DNA from: Saprospiraceae bacterium
Lineage (GTDB): Bacteria > Bacteroidota > Bacteroidia > Chitinophagales > Saprospiraceae
Assembly: GCA_013214355.1 (NCBI GenBank)
Contig: JABSSL010000046.1
Location: 38,939-71,729, forward strand
Length of the DNA stretch: 32,791 nucleotides
Direction of reading: 5' to 3'
The translations under genes were made by a program, and so were the position numbers. Of the stretch, positions 5,934 through 14,753 are shown piece after piece. Numbering within the stretch: the stretch's first letter is position 1; each line of letters begins with the position of its first letter. Under the pieces are notes generated by a model. That model was not told the DNA's origin. It saw only the letters and a list, made by a program, of their open reading frames with translations, and made no database searches.

Positions 5934-8096
5934 CTAATCGTCAGCTCCAAAAAACAGCACTTCATCTGAAAACACCCATCCTTTATCTCCTGCTCCGCCA
6001 TGCCACTCTGGCAATCTAGTCACAGGAAAAGCGACTATTTTGTAGTGTGTATAACTCATAGGGTCAAACTGTACAGAAACGGCTTCAACCGTATTTGGCC
6101 CATATTTATTCGGCTGCTCCGGTTTGCTGGAATGCAATTTTTGCAAGGCATCCGGTCCATTGCCCCCCCAAATCTCAACCCGTTTAGGTGGCATGATGTA
6201 GGAGCTCATATTAACCGCATAACTGAGCACAATCTCATCAATTCGCTTAGGTTCTTCAAAAGTGAATAAGGCTTCCATCGGGTTGTCTTGGAAGCCTAAC
6301 CAATATGGAGACCTAAAATTAGAGGCATTGCCTTTTTCTGAATCCACTAAGGTAGCCTCACCCGAGCCCCGATAATTGCCGCTAGTGGCTTTCAACAGTT
6401 TTACGGCCGCAGGTTTTATGCCAGCTTGAAAAAGTGTATAACTGACCGTTTCTGAAGCTTCCCATCCTTCCCGGAATGCCTTTGCCCGAACCACCGTTAT
6501 TCCATCAATAGACATGGGGTCTTGGTAGATTGACGCCTCTACACTATCAGGCTCTTCCCCATCCAAGGTATACCTAATAATGGCTCCAGGTAAGCTATGC
6601 TTTAAGCGCGCTAACTCTCCTGGTTGTAAAAGCATCTTGGCATTAGCTAAGGTCGGTGGACTCATCTTGAGCTTCTCCGTCATATCTGGCTGGTAACCCA
6701 AATGAAATTGTAGGTCTGGAAATTCACTTTGCCAGTTATCCACTATGTTGGAATCGATATGGGTATTCCAAACATACACCTCCTCCAGATTTGTCGCCTT
6801 TCTAAGCAGGTCTATCAAACTGGAATCGGTTTCGGTATTGGAAAGTGCCAGGCTCTTCAGGGCGGGTAAAGTGCCAATTGTTTCAAGATTGGAGCCACTT
6901 ACTTCCGTACCGTTCAAGATCAATTTTTCCAGCTTAGGAAAATCCTTTAGATCCTTTAGATTATCGTTAGTAATCGGTAAATCCGTCAAATTGAGGTAAA
7001 CCAGCTGTTTCTTGATTTGCTTTAGATCCGCTAAGAAACTTGGCTCGAAATATTCTCTCACCGAGATTCTGGCTGCCAAGGCTGGCGAATTTGCGGAGAG
7101 CGGTTCAACGGAGCAAAAAGGCGTATTTAAGGCGGCTATTACCTTGGGAGAAGCTGCTGGAAAGTCATAACTTTTCTTGGTCTCAGCATTTTGCTTTCCT
7201 GCCATAGCTTGCCCCGCAAGGGCGTATATGGCTGTACTTTTATCGTAATCTGCTAAGGGCGCGTCTAGATCTGCCCCAGCGCTAATCCATGCTTCTAATA
7301 GCTCTTTTTCGCTATTGCTCAATTGAGGTTTGCCCTCGGGAGGCATATGTTCTTCGATCTCAATCGGTAAGTGTATCCGTTGTAGTAGCAGGCTGGAATC
7401 AGGTTGGTCGGTGAGCCATAACGACCCGCTCTCCCCACCTTTGAGTAGCCCTGCTTTTGTACTCATCACCAACTTCCCCTTCGACTTGCGCTCGTTATGA
7501 CATTTATTGCATTTGCTATCTAAGACCGGGGCGATTACTGCAGCATATAGACTACTTTCCGCTAGATCAATCTTCTCCTCGGTTTGCAGCGGTTCCCAAA
7601 TATAGTTCTCCCCATGCGTGATGGCTCCACCAAAATGTCCAGTGGCGATTAGGACTCCTAGTGTAAGTACCGTGACGGTATTATTCAATAATGGATTCTG
7701 GGAGAGCTTACTATTCCAAGTGTGCAGCACATATACCAACAAACAAAGTGCCACAGCTAGCCATTTATGAGTAGAAAGCGTGGCCGAACTATACCCGTCC
7801 TCCTGAGCCAGAAAAAGGCCAAAAAGGCTTGTTCCAATGGTGAGGATTAAGCCTAAATCCAAGATAAAAGTTCGTACTTTTCGATAAGATTCCTCGCCAA
7901 CTTCATTGCGGATCAACGGCAACAGGACTAATAATGCCAGCACTCCAATAGGCAAATGAAGCAGCAAAGGGTGCATTCTTCCCAAGGGTTGTAGCCAAGT
8001 AGGAATATCCAAATAGGATTCAAAGGCTAAGAGAAACCCTAACAATATTAATCCTGCAAAGCCGACCTGCGTCGCTATTCTAGACAAAAGCTTCAT
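5934..8096 (-). CDS. DUF2231-like membrane cytochrome c with LRR, chitobiase-like and discoidin-like regions
   Basis: This 720-residue multidomain envelope protein has an N-terminal membrane part (about residues 10-155) with four to five helices. It includes RMHPLLLHLPIG (40-51) and ends in the GHFGGAITHGENYI motif seen in planctomycete-type proteins. A cytochrome c domain follows, with haem motif CNKCH (196-200) and the likely axial Met251 in EHMPPEGKPQLS. Leucine-rich repeats cover about 366-455 (LEKLILNGTEV, LKSLALSNTET). A chitobiase/beta-hexosaminidase C-terminal-like fold follows at about 485-555 (IRYTLDGEEPDS, VVRAKAFREGWEAS), and the last 150 residues look like a discoidin/F5-8-type carbohydrate-binding domain. 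It is last in a three-gene operon, 6 bases after the DUF1501 gene. It probably passes electrons or senses a glycan at the membrane; the reaction is unknown. Confidence 0.75.
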   Translation of the reverse strand: MKLLSRIATQVGFAGLILLGFLLAFESYLDIPTWLQPLGRMHPLLLHLPIGVLALLVLLPLIRNEVGEESYRKVRTFILDLGLILTIGTSLFGLFLAQEDGYSSATLSTHKWLAVALCLLVYVLHTWNSKLSQNPLLNNTVTVLTLGVLIATGHFGGAITHGENYIWEPLQTEEKIDLAESSLYAAVIAPVLDSKCNKCHNERKSKGKLVMSTKAGLLKGGESGSLWLTDQPDSSLLLQRIHLPIEIEEHMPPEGKPQLSNSEKELLEAWISAGADLDAPLADYDKSTAIYALAGQAMAGKQNAETKKSYDFPAASPKVIAALNTPFCSVEPLSANSPALAARISVREYFEPSFLADLKQIKKQLVYLNLTDLPITNDNLKDLKDFPKLEKLILNGTEVSGSNLETIGTLPALKSLALSNTETDSSLIDLLRKATNLEEVYVWNTHIDSNIVDNWQSEFPDLQFHLGYQPDMTEKLKMSPPTLANAKMLLQPGELARLKHSLPGAIIRYTLDGEEPDSVEASIYQDPMSIDGITVVRAKAFREGWEASETVSYTLFQAGIKPAAVKLLKATSGNYRGSGEATLVDSEKGNASNFRSPYWLGFQDNPMEALFTFEEPKRIDEIVLSYAVNMSSYIMPPKRVEIWGGNGPDALQKLHSSKPEQPNKYGPNTVEAVSVQFDPMSYTHYKIVAFPVTRLPEWHGGAGDKGWVFSDEVLFFGADD

Positions 8097-8102
8097 ACCC
8101 TT

Positions 8103-9557
8103 TTACGCAATTAAATCATGAATAACCTCCCCTGCCACATCTGTCAATCTATAGCGTCGACCTAGGTGTTTATAGGTCAGCTGCTCATGATTCAGTCCCA
8201 TTTGATGAAGAACTGTAGCATGGAAATCATTAATATGTACCGGATTCTCAATGATATTGTATCCGAACTCATCTGTTTGCCCGTAGACGACACCAGGCTT
8301 AATACCTCCGCCTGCCATCCAGATAGAATAGGCTCTGGGATGATGATCACGGCCATAATTCTCTGGGGACAATTTGCCCTGACAGTAATTGGTTCTTCCA
8401 AATTCTCCCCCCCAAATCACTAAGGTCTCATCTAAGAGTCCGCGTTGTTTTAGATCCTTGATTAAAGCTGCGGAAGCTCGATCTACATCTAGGGCTTGCT
8501 GCTGCATTTCCCCTACTAAATTACCATGTTGATCCCAACCTTGATGATACAACTGTACAAAACGTACCCCGGCCTCTGACAACTTCCTAGCCAATAAACA
8601 ATTGGCAGCGTACGTACCTGGCACCAAACAATCAGCACCATACATCCTGACGATATGCTCCGGTTCTTTACTCAAATCCGTTAGCTCAGGAACGGCTGTC
8701 TGCATGCGGTAAGCCATCTCGTATTGCTGAATCTTTGTCTGGATTTCTGGATCACCAAAGTCTTCGTAACTCTTGGCATTCAGTTCCGCTAAGCGGTCTA
8801 GCATTCGACGTCTACTTGGTCGATCCATACCCTCTGGATTGTTCAAATACAGCACCGGATCCTCTCCACTACTGAATTGCACACCTTGATGCACGCTATC
8901 CAAAAAACCATTGGTCCATAACTTGGAATATACCCCCTGGCCATTTCCTTCTCCCCTGGAAAGCAAAACACAGAAGGCAGGCAAGTTTTTATTTTCACTT
9001 CCTAATCCGTAGCTGAGCCAGGCCCCCATACTAGGACGGTTGCCTTGCTGTGCTCCTGTCTGCATGAAAGTTAAGGCGGGATCGTGATTAATAGCTTCCG
9101 TATGCATCGTGCGGATGATGCAAATGTCATCGACAATACTGGCTATATGTGGAAAAATCTCACTAACCCAAGCTCCAGATTTTCCATGTTGATTGAATTC
9201 AAACTTCGAACCCACAAGCGGAAATCTATCTTGACCAGCAGTCATTCCAGTTAATCGCTGCCCATTGCGGATTGAGGCGGGAAGGTCTTCGCCAAACATC
9301 TCACGCAATTTGGGTTTATAATCAAAACTCTCCAATTGAGAAGGAGCCCCATTTTGGAATAGGTAAATCACTCGTTTGGCCTTGGGTGCAAAATGAGTAA
9401 CCCCTAAAGGCAAATCCCCAACTTGGTCCTTTCCACCTTTGAAAAGATCAGGAACGAGCAAGGAACCCAAGGCGGCGCTTCCTAGTCCCACACTTAACTT
9501 ACCCAAGAAGTGTCTGCGATTGACTTGTAATCTATTTTTAAGGAATTCGTTAGCCAT
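8103..9557 (-). CDS. DUF1501 protein with Tat signal
   Basis: This 484-residue protein belongs to DUF1501, a family in the alkaline-phosphatase/sulfatase superfamily without an established reaction, abundant in Planctomycetes and Verrucomicrobia and also found in Saprospiraceae. A twin-arginine signal is clear: NRRHFLGK (Arg14-Arg15) followed by a small-residue hydrophobic stretch, so it should be exported folded. Family hallmarks include FQNGAPSQLESFDYKP, the IIRTMHTEAINHDPA block, MGAWLSYGLGSEN, YHQGWDQHGN and WGGEFGRTNY, all rich in Asp and His as metal-site residues would be. It lies 3 bases after the PSD1 gene and 6 before the membrane cytochrome gene. The three products presumably form one extracytoplasmic unit. 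Confidence 0.85.
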   Translation of the reverse strand: MANEFLKNRLQVNRRHFLGKLSVGLGSAALGSLLVPDLFKGGKDQVGDLPLGVTHFAPKAKRVIYLFQNGAPSQLESFDYKPKLREMFGEDLPASIRNGQRLTGMTAGQDRFPLVGSKFEFNQHGKSGAWVSEIFPHIASIVDDICIIRTMHTEAINHDPALTFMQTGAQQGNRPSMGAWLSYGLGSENKNLPAFCVLLSRGEGNGQGVYSKLWTNGFLDSVHQGVQFSSGEDPVLYLNNPEGMDRPSRRRMLDRLAELNAKSYEDFGDPEIQTKIQQYEMAYRMQTAVPELTDLSKEPEHIVRMYGADCLVPGTYAANCLLARKLSEAGVRFVQLYHQGWDQHGNLVGEMQQQALDVDRASAALIKDLKQRGLLDETLVIWGGEFGRTNYCQGKLSPENYGRDHHPRAYSIWMAGGGIKPGVVYGQTDEFGYNIIENPVHINDFHATVLHQMGLNHEQLTYKHLGRRYRLTDVAGEVIHDLIA

Positions 9558-9560
9558 GAT

Positions 9561-11894
9561 CTATGTTTTGGTAATAGCCTCTTCTAAATTGAAAATGGTA
9601 TGAATAGTTTGCATAAAAGCTGCTAATTCAGCTTCATCTTCCCAGCCTAATCTCGGCGCTTCTCCAATGTTCAAAAAAGCTTGTGTTCGTTCTGGGTTTT
9701 CAGCAAAAATGGATTGCTCCGATTGAAAAGCCTCTAGTAGCACTTCCGATTCTTCCGTTGTAATCGGTCGGCAAATAATAGACTGGAAAGCAACTGCTAA
9801 CTTTTCGCTATGAGATAAAGTGCTATCCGTCAATAGTTGTTCGGCTAGCACCCTAGACGCCTCTAGAACATGAGGATCATTCAACATGACCAATGCTTGT
9901 AAGGGCGTATTGGTTCGTAATCTTTGTACTTCGCACTGATCTCTATTGGAAGCGTCAAACATGAGCATGGAGGGAGGAGGAACCGTTCGTTTGATGAAAA
10001 CGTACATACCTCTACGATAAAGCTTAGGGCCATGGTCTTGGATGTAGTTCATCAATAATCCACGGCCTGAGGTAGCAACTACCCAGATATCCCCAGGTTG
10101 ATACGGTTTAACACTGGGGCCACCAATTTCTGGGTTCAACAAACCACTACTAGCCAGGACATGGTCGCGAACCACTTCCGCTTCAAAGCGCAGCCTCGGG
10201 AAACGTGACAAATAAACATTTTCCGGATCTTTATCCAATTGCCGCTGACTCACCTTGGCGGATTGTTGGTAGGTAGCTGACATGACAATTGTCTTCACTA
10301 GTCCTTTTATATCCCAATCATTTTCTCTGAAGTCCACAGCTAACCAATCCAATAGGCCCAAATGGGTCGGCAGATCCCCTTGCATACCAAAATCGCCAGA
10401 GGTAGCCACAATCCCCCTGCCAAAAATTTCCTGCCAAACTCGATTGACAAAGACTCTAGCGGTCAGCGGATTTTCGTCAGCCAACAGCCATTGGGCTAAG
10501 CCCAGTCTATTTGCCGGAAAACGCGTAGTATCAAACTCCATGACCGCCGCTGGCATACCAAAAGTGACCTCTTCTGCTGGGGCGTCGTAGATTCCTCTAT
10601 CGAGCACGTGAGTAGAACGGATCTGGCTGGAATCTTTCATCACCATAACTTCCACTACGGCCGTATCCTTCTTATTAATGAATTGCAACAGATCTTTGAC
10701 ATCTTCATCAGAGATGGCCATATTGGGAGGGTCAGCAAAGGAAGCATCAATAGTTCCCACCAAGCCCTTTTCCGGTACCTGATTAAAGAAGGTAAAAGTG
10801 CTGTAGTAATCCTTTTGTGCAATCGGGTCATATTTGTGGTCGTGGCATTTCGCGCATTCAAAAGTTAATGCCAAAAAGGCCTTACCGAAAGTATTGGTTC
10901 GGTCGGTGACGTACTCTATTCGATACTCTTCATCGATCACACCCCCCTCTTGCGTAATCTTATGATTTCGATTGAATCCCGTTGCCAACAAGGTTTCCTT
11001 ATTTGTCTCTGGCAAAAGATCTCCCGCCAGCTGCCAGGTCAAAAACTTTGCGTAAGAATAATTCTCATTGAAAGCATGAATCACCCAATCTCGCCAGGGC
11101 CACATGGTTCTTAGACCATCGTCTTGATAGCCATGACTGTCCGCGTATCGAGCTACATCCAACCACGGAATAGCCATCTTCTCTCCGTAGTGTTTGGAAG
11201 CCAATAACTCATCTACCACTTTTTCATAAGCATCTGCACTTTCATCCTGCGCAAATTGTTGCTGTAATTCCAAGCTAGGAGGCAAGCCCGTCAAGTCAAA
11301 GGCTAACCTCTTGAGAAGCATATGCTTATCGGCCTTTTCATTGGGTTGCAATCCGACTTTCTTCATCTCATTCAAAATGAAGTAGTCAATACCGTTTTGC
11401 GCCCAACTCTGATCTTTCAGCTTCGGAAGTGGAGCTGCTTTCGGAGGAATAAAAGCCCAGTGCGGCTTATACTCAGCCCCTTGCTTGATCCACTTTTCCA
11501 AAAGGGCAACTTCCTCCTTACTAAGTGCTAGATTAGATTCTGGGGGAGGCATCAGTAAGGTACTATCGGATGAGGTAATCCGCGTATAGACCTCCGAAGA
11601 TTTAAGGTTTCCTGGTACAATAGCAAAATGTCCAGGCTGATCCTTTAGCGCGGCATAAGCCCCCTCCTCCGTATCTAGACGAAGGCCGGACTCCCGCTTA
11701 TTGGCATCAGGGCCATGGCACTTAAAACACTTATCGGATAGAATAGGCCGGATATCAAAATTATAATCTACCTCGGCCGTTTGGCCACCGATGGATTGCA
11801 TTCGACATTGCCAAAGAAAGAAAGAAGTAGCAAGAAGACTAAATATGATCCACCTTGGTCTAATTCCATAAATAGACAGAGAGGCTCTATTCAT
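9561..11894 (-). CDS. PSD1 protein: planctomycete-type cytochrome c, DUF1549 and DUF1553
   Basis: This 777-residue exported protein starts with a basic stretch and hydrophobic segment at about residues 15-29, a signal peptide or anchor ending LWQC; Cys30 is only a weak lipobox. A PSCyt1 cytochrome domain has haem motif CFKCH (56-60) and Met115 in LLMPPPES. DUF1549 spans about 168-375 and includes CAKCHDHKYDPI (347-358), a second CxxCH that may hold haem or be structural. DUF1553 covers about 480-740 (NPLTARVFVNRVWQEIFGRG, TNTPLQALVMLNDP). The start at 11894 (MNRASLS) was preferred over 11933, which adds 13 polar residues in front of the signal. It is first in the operon with the DUF1501 gene. 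PSD1 and DUF1501 genes are habitual partners; their substrate is undetermined. Confidence 0.85.
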   Translation of the reverse strand: MNRASLSIYGIRPRWIIFSLLATSFFLWQCRMQSIGGQTAEVDYNFDIRPILSDKCFKCHGPDANKRESGLRLDTEEGAYAALKDQPGHFAIVPGNLKSSEVYTRITSSDSTLLMPPPESNLALSKEEVALLEKWIKQGAEYKPHWAFIPPKAAPLPKLKDQSWAQNGIDYFILNEMKKVGLQPNEKADKHMLLKRLAFDLTGLPPSLELQQQFAQDESADAYEKVVDELLASKHYGEKMAIPWLDVARYADSHGYQDDGLRTMWPWRDWVIHAFNENYSYAKFLTWQLAGDLLPETNKETLLATGFNRNHKITQEGGVIDEEYRIEYVTDRTNTFGKAFLALTFECAKCHDHKYDPIAQKDYYSTFTFFNQVPEKGLVGTIDASFADPPNMAISDEDVKDLLQFINKKDTAVVEVMVMKDSSQIRSTHVLDRGIYDAPAEEVTFGMPAAVMEFDTTRFPANRLGLAQWLLADENPLTARVFVNRVWQEIFGRGIVATSGDFGMQGDLPTHLGLLDWLAVDFRENDWDIKGLVKTIVMSATYQQSAKVSQRQLDKDPENVYLSRFPRLRFEAEVVRDHVLASSGLLNPEIGGPSVKPYQPGDIWVVATSGRGLLMNYIQDHGPKLYRRGMYVFIKRTVPPPSMLMFDASNRDQCEVQRLRTNTPLQALVMLNDPHVLEASRVLAEQLLTDSTLSHSEKLAVAFQSIICRPITTEESEVLLEAFQSEQSIFAENPERTQAFLNIGEAPRLGWEDEAELAAFMQTIHTIFNLEEAITKT

Positions 11895-12091
11895 GCTGTT
11901 TGATGTTTCGTTTTGCGATTGATAATAACACAACTGACCCTACCTAAAAGTTTGGTCAAATTGCTAACTTAGGTCAAGTTCACCCCTAAGACTCAGCCAT
12001 AGCGAGAACGTTATCCTTTGCAATTTTTTACAGTACAATAGTCGATCTCAAGCGGAAATCAGCTATTCATCAAACTTACACACAATAATTG

Positions 12092-12124
12092 AAAAGATAG
12101 GCTGAGGGCCTAGCTTTCTTAGCC
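12092..12124 (-). terminator. Weak terminator candidate after the dehydratase/dehydrogenase operon
   Basis: On the minus strand, GGCTAAG and CTCAGCC pair with one A-C mismatch around an 11-base loop, and a short TATCTTTT follows. It lies about 40 bases after the dehydrogenase stop. The stem is weak and the T-run interrupted. The rest of the 268-base gap before the PSD1 start shows nothing else I can support. Confidence 0.25.
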
Positions 12125-12162
12125 AAAAACTGTCAGAACAATACTACGTATGGATCCAGTTA

Positions 12163-13743
12163 CTAGATAGTGTCTTTTGTCCATCCACCGTTGACTAAGC
12201 GCCAAATTTCTTCTGGATTTTCATCCTGTAAAGCGGCTGGTAAAAGAGACTGAGGAAAATCTTGGTAGCAAACTGGTCGAGCAAAGCGTTTGATGGCATT
12301 CGTCCCCACCGAGGTGGTAGCTGGAGCCGTCGTAGCAGGGAAAGGCCCACCATGAACCATGGCATTACAAACCTCAACACCAGTAGGAAATCCATTGATA
12401 ATGATCCGCCCAACTTTACGTTCCAAGATAGCAATAAGATCTTGATAGTTTTCCAAATCTTCCTCAGTGGCATGTACAGTTGCCGTCAAATGTCCTTCAA
12501 GTTCCTTGGCTGCTTCCAAGATCTCGGTTCGGGTATCCGCCTCCACGATCACGCTGGAAGGGCCGAATACCTCCTCCGCCAATTGTGGATTGGTTTGCAA
12601 AGCAGAGTAGTTGGTTTGAAAGACCTGTGCCTGCACCGCATTTGCTGTATTGGAGGCAGGTCCAGTGGCTACTTTCCCAACCCCTATATTGATTAGGTTT
12701 CCGATTCCTTTTTCAAATGCACTCTTAATTCCAGCGGTCAACATCGTTCCTGCCTCGATAGATTCTACCGCAGCGACGAGTTTATCCATAAAACCTTTAG
12801 AGGCTTCGCCCTTCTCCATCAGCACTAGACCGGGATTAGTACAAAACTGACCCACTCCTAAAGTTAGAGAAGAAGCTAAGCCCTCAGCGATATTTGCTCT
12901 TTCCTTTAGTGCCCCAGGTAGTATAAAAACGGGATTGGTGCTTCCCATTTCTGCATAAACGGGGATAGGTACTTCTCGTTGGTTTGCCAAATCAAACAAA
13001 GCTTTCCCTCCTCGGAAAGACCCAGTAAAGCCAACGGCGGTGATCAATGGATGTTTAACTAGGTTGCCTCCGAGTTCATGCCCAGCTCCTTGGAGCAGGG
13101 AAAAAACACCTTCTGGCATCCCCGTCTTCTTGGCTGCTTCAATGATAGCCGAAGCCACTAATTCTGAGGTTCCCGGATGGGCCGGGTGACCTTTCACCAC
13201 CACTGGACAACCCGCAGCCAATGCTGAAGCTGTATCCCCTCCCGCTACAGAAAAAGCCAAGGGGAAATTGCTAGCCCCGAAAACAGCAACGGGACCGAGT
13301 GGCCGTAGCATATGGCGAATATCAGCCCTTGGAAAAGGTTTTCGATCTGGCATAGCCAAATCAATTCTTGCATCCACCCAACTTCCTTCTCGAAGCACTT
13401 GTGCAAAAAGTTTGAGTTGCCCCATTGTTCTTCCTCGCTCACCCGTTAATCTTCCCAAGGGTAGTGCGGTCTCCTGATGGCAACGTTCCAACAACTCATC
13501 TCCCAATCCCAAAATTTCCGCTGCAATTTGATCCAAAAAACGAGCCCGATCTTCGGAAGAAGTCTTAGAATAAGGTAGAAACGCTTGTTCCGCCAGTTGC
13601 ACCGCCTCTTCTAATTCTGCTGCTGTCGCATTCTTAAAATCTACTGTCAGCTTTCCTGCATCCACAGGATTAATACCCTGAAAAGAAGTACCTCCTTCCG
13701 ATGATCTTTTTGTCCCAATAAACTGAGCACCCGTAATTGCCAT
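12163..13743 (-). CDS. 2-oxoglutarate semialdehyde (2,5-dioxovalerate) dehydrogenase
   Basis: This 526-residue cytoplasmic aldehyde dehydrogenase resembles the alpha-ketoglutaric semialdehyde dehydrogenase group, longer than ordinary aldehyde dehydrogenases. It oxidises 2,5-dioxopentanoate to 2-oxoglutarate with NAD(P)+. Visible features are FGASNFPLAFSVAGGD (from about 155), VVVKGHPAHPGTSE, the FTGS nucleotide loop (239-242), the general base Glu265 in YAEMGSTNPVF, and catalytic Cys301 in GVGQFCTNPG. The N-terminus ITGAQFIGTKRS is typical of this group. It follows the FAH-family dehydratase after 59 bases on the same strand. That gene supplies its substrate in Weimberg-type pentose oxidation, which makes the assignment stronger than sequence alone. 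Confidence 0.85.
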   Translation of the reverse strand: MAITGAQFIGTKRSSEGGTSFQGINPVDAGKLTVDFKNATAAELEEAVQLAEQAFLPYSKTSSEDRARFLDQIAAEILGLGDELLERCHQETALPLGRLTGERGRTMGQLKLFAQVLREGSWVDARIDLAMPDRKPFPRADIRHMLRPLGPVAVFGASNFPLAFSVAGGDTASALAAGCPVVVKGHPAHPGTSELVASAIIEAAKKTGMPEGVFSLLQGAGHELGGNLVKHPLITAVGFTGSFRGGKALFDLANQREVPIPVYAEMGSTNPVFILPGALKERANIAEGLASSLTLGVGQFCTNPGLVLMEKGEASKGFMDKLVAAVESIEAGTMLTAGIKSAFEKGIGNLINIGVGKVATGPASNTANAVQAQVFQTNYSALQTNPQLAEEVFGPSSVIVEADTRTEILEAAKELEGHLTATVHATEEDLENYQDLIAILERKVGRIIINGFPTGVEVCNAMVHGGPFPATTAPATTSVGTNAIKRFARPVCYQDFPQSLLPAALQDENPEEIWRLVNGGWTKDTI

Positions 13744-13802
13744 GCTGAATTAAAATTTTATAGTTAAGTGGTTTAGTGTATGAACTGATGTAAGGCAGAA
13801 AA

Positions 13803-14633
13803 CTACCTAAGCCCTACATAGTTTATCAATGTCCCGATTCCATCAATGGAAATTTGCACTTCGTCATGTTCTAACAGGGTGAATTCATCCGGAGGAATAA
13901 TGCCTGTTCCCGTCATCAAAAAACACCCGTTTTTGAAGCTGGAGGCAAGATAAAGATAATCCACTAACTCTTGAAAGGAACGTTTGATTTGAGCAACTTT
14001 TATGGATTCCTGGAACACTATGTCCCCTCCTCTAATAATGGTCAATTGAATCTCGGTATTCCTATCCAAAGCCTCTTCCTGCACCAAAATACCGGGGCCA
14101 ATAGCGGCACTTCCATCGTATACTTTAGCTTGCGTCAAGTAAAGTGGATTTTCCCCTTCAATACTTCTGGAGCTCATATCATTACCACAGGTATATCCTT
14201 CAATCGTACCTGCTTGGCTGATTAGTAGTGTTAATTCCGGCTCCGGTACATTCCAATCGGAGTCTCTTCGAATATTCACCGTCCCACCAGGTGCAACGAC
14301 TTTGTAATATGGGGACTTGAAGAAAAGCTCAGGCCGATCCGCATCATACACTCTATCGTAGAAATCACCTCCTCCAGCATCTTTAGATTCTTCCATTCTA
14401 GCTGCCTTGGAACGCAGATAAGTTACACCGGAAGCCCACACTTCCTGTTCTCCTATCGGCGCATCTATATCCGTCAAATCCGGGAAGTCAATGGATTGCC
14501 ATAAGGACAACTGAGCCTTTAACCGCTGATACAAATTAGGTTGCCTAATTAAATCATTCCACAATTGCTTGGATTGGTACCACTGCCCTTCGTGCTCTAA
14601 TATGGCTAGTGCTCCCTTTCGAAATATTCTCAT
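13803..14633 (-). CDS. FAH-family 2-keto-3-deoxy-pentonate dehydratase
   Basis: This 276-residue protein of the fumarylacetoacetate hydrolase fold best fits the 2-dehydro-3-deoxy-D-arabinonate / L-pentonate dehydratases that form 2,5-dioxopentanoate. The metal ligands appear as Glu131 and Glu133 (PEPELTLLI) and Asp152 ([16 protein letters not shown]). [37 protein letters not shown] and the [13 protein letters not shown] block are characteristic of this subgroup rather than of true fumarylacetoacetases. Its immediate downstream neighbour is the dehydrogenase that would consume the product. No pentose dehydrogenase, lactonase or aldonate dehydratase lies in the window, so the sugar entering the route cannot be named. 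An imperfect promoter core TATATTTA is visible a few bases upstream of the ATG. Confidence 0.78.
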   Translation of the reverse strand: MRIFRKGALAILEHEGQWYQSKQLWNDLIRQPNLYQRLKAQLSLWQSIDFPDLTDIDAPIGEQEVWASGVTYLRSKAARMEESKDAGGGDFYDRVYDADRPELFFKSPYYKVVAPGGTVNIRRDSDWNVPEPELTLLISQAGTIEGYTCGNDMSSRSIEGENPLYLTQAKVYDGSAAIGPGILVQEEALDRNTEIQLTIIRGGDIVFQESIKVAQIKRSFQELVDYLYLASSFKNGCFLMTGTGIIPPDEFTLLEHDEVQISIDGIGTLINYVGLR

Positions 14634-14663
14634 GAATAAATATAGAAATGAATATTGGTGTAG

Positions 14664-14704
14664 AAAAAAGTAGTAGGTGGAGCAGAAGACTCTGTCCCAC
14701 CTAC
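14664..14704 (-). terminator. Rho-independent terminator of the Gfo/Idh/MocA gene
   Basis: On the minus strand, GTAGGTGG pairs perfectly with CCACCTAC (outer arms at 14673-14680 and 14697-14704). A further CAGA/TCTG inner stem closes a GTCT loop, and a six-T run follows two bases after a short TAC (A-run on the plus strand at 14664-14669). This strong canonical terminator lies 50 bases after the oxidoreductase stop. It separates that gene from the dehydratase/dehydrogenase pair. Confidence 0.85.
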
Positions 14705-14753
14705 GGCAATTTTATCAGATATGAATCGGACGAGCGTCCTGACTCACTACAGT

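Noticed and set aside
12262-12696. A 144-residue plus-strand open frame inside the aldehyde dehydrogenase
   Set aside because: It is an antisense shadow of a clearly coding gene, with no recognisable domain.
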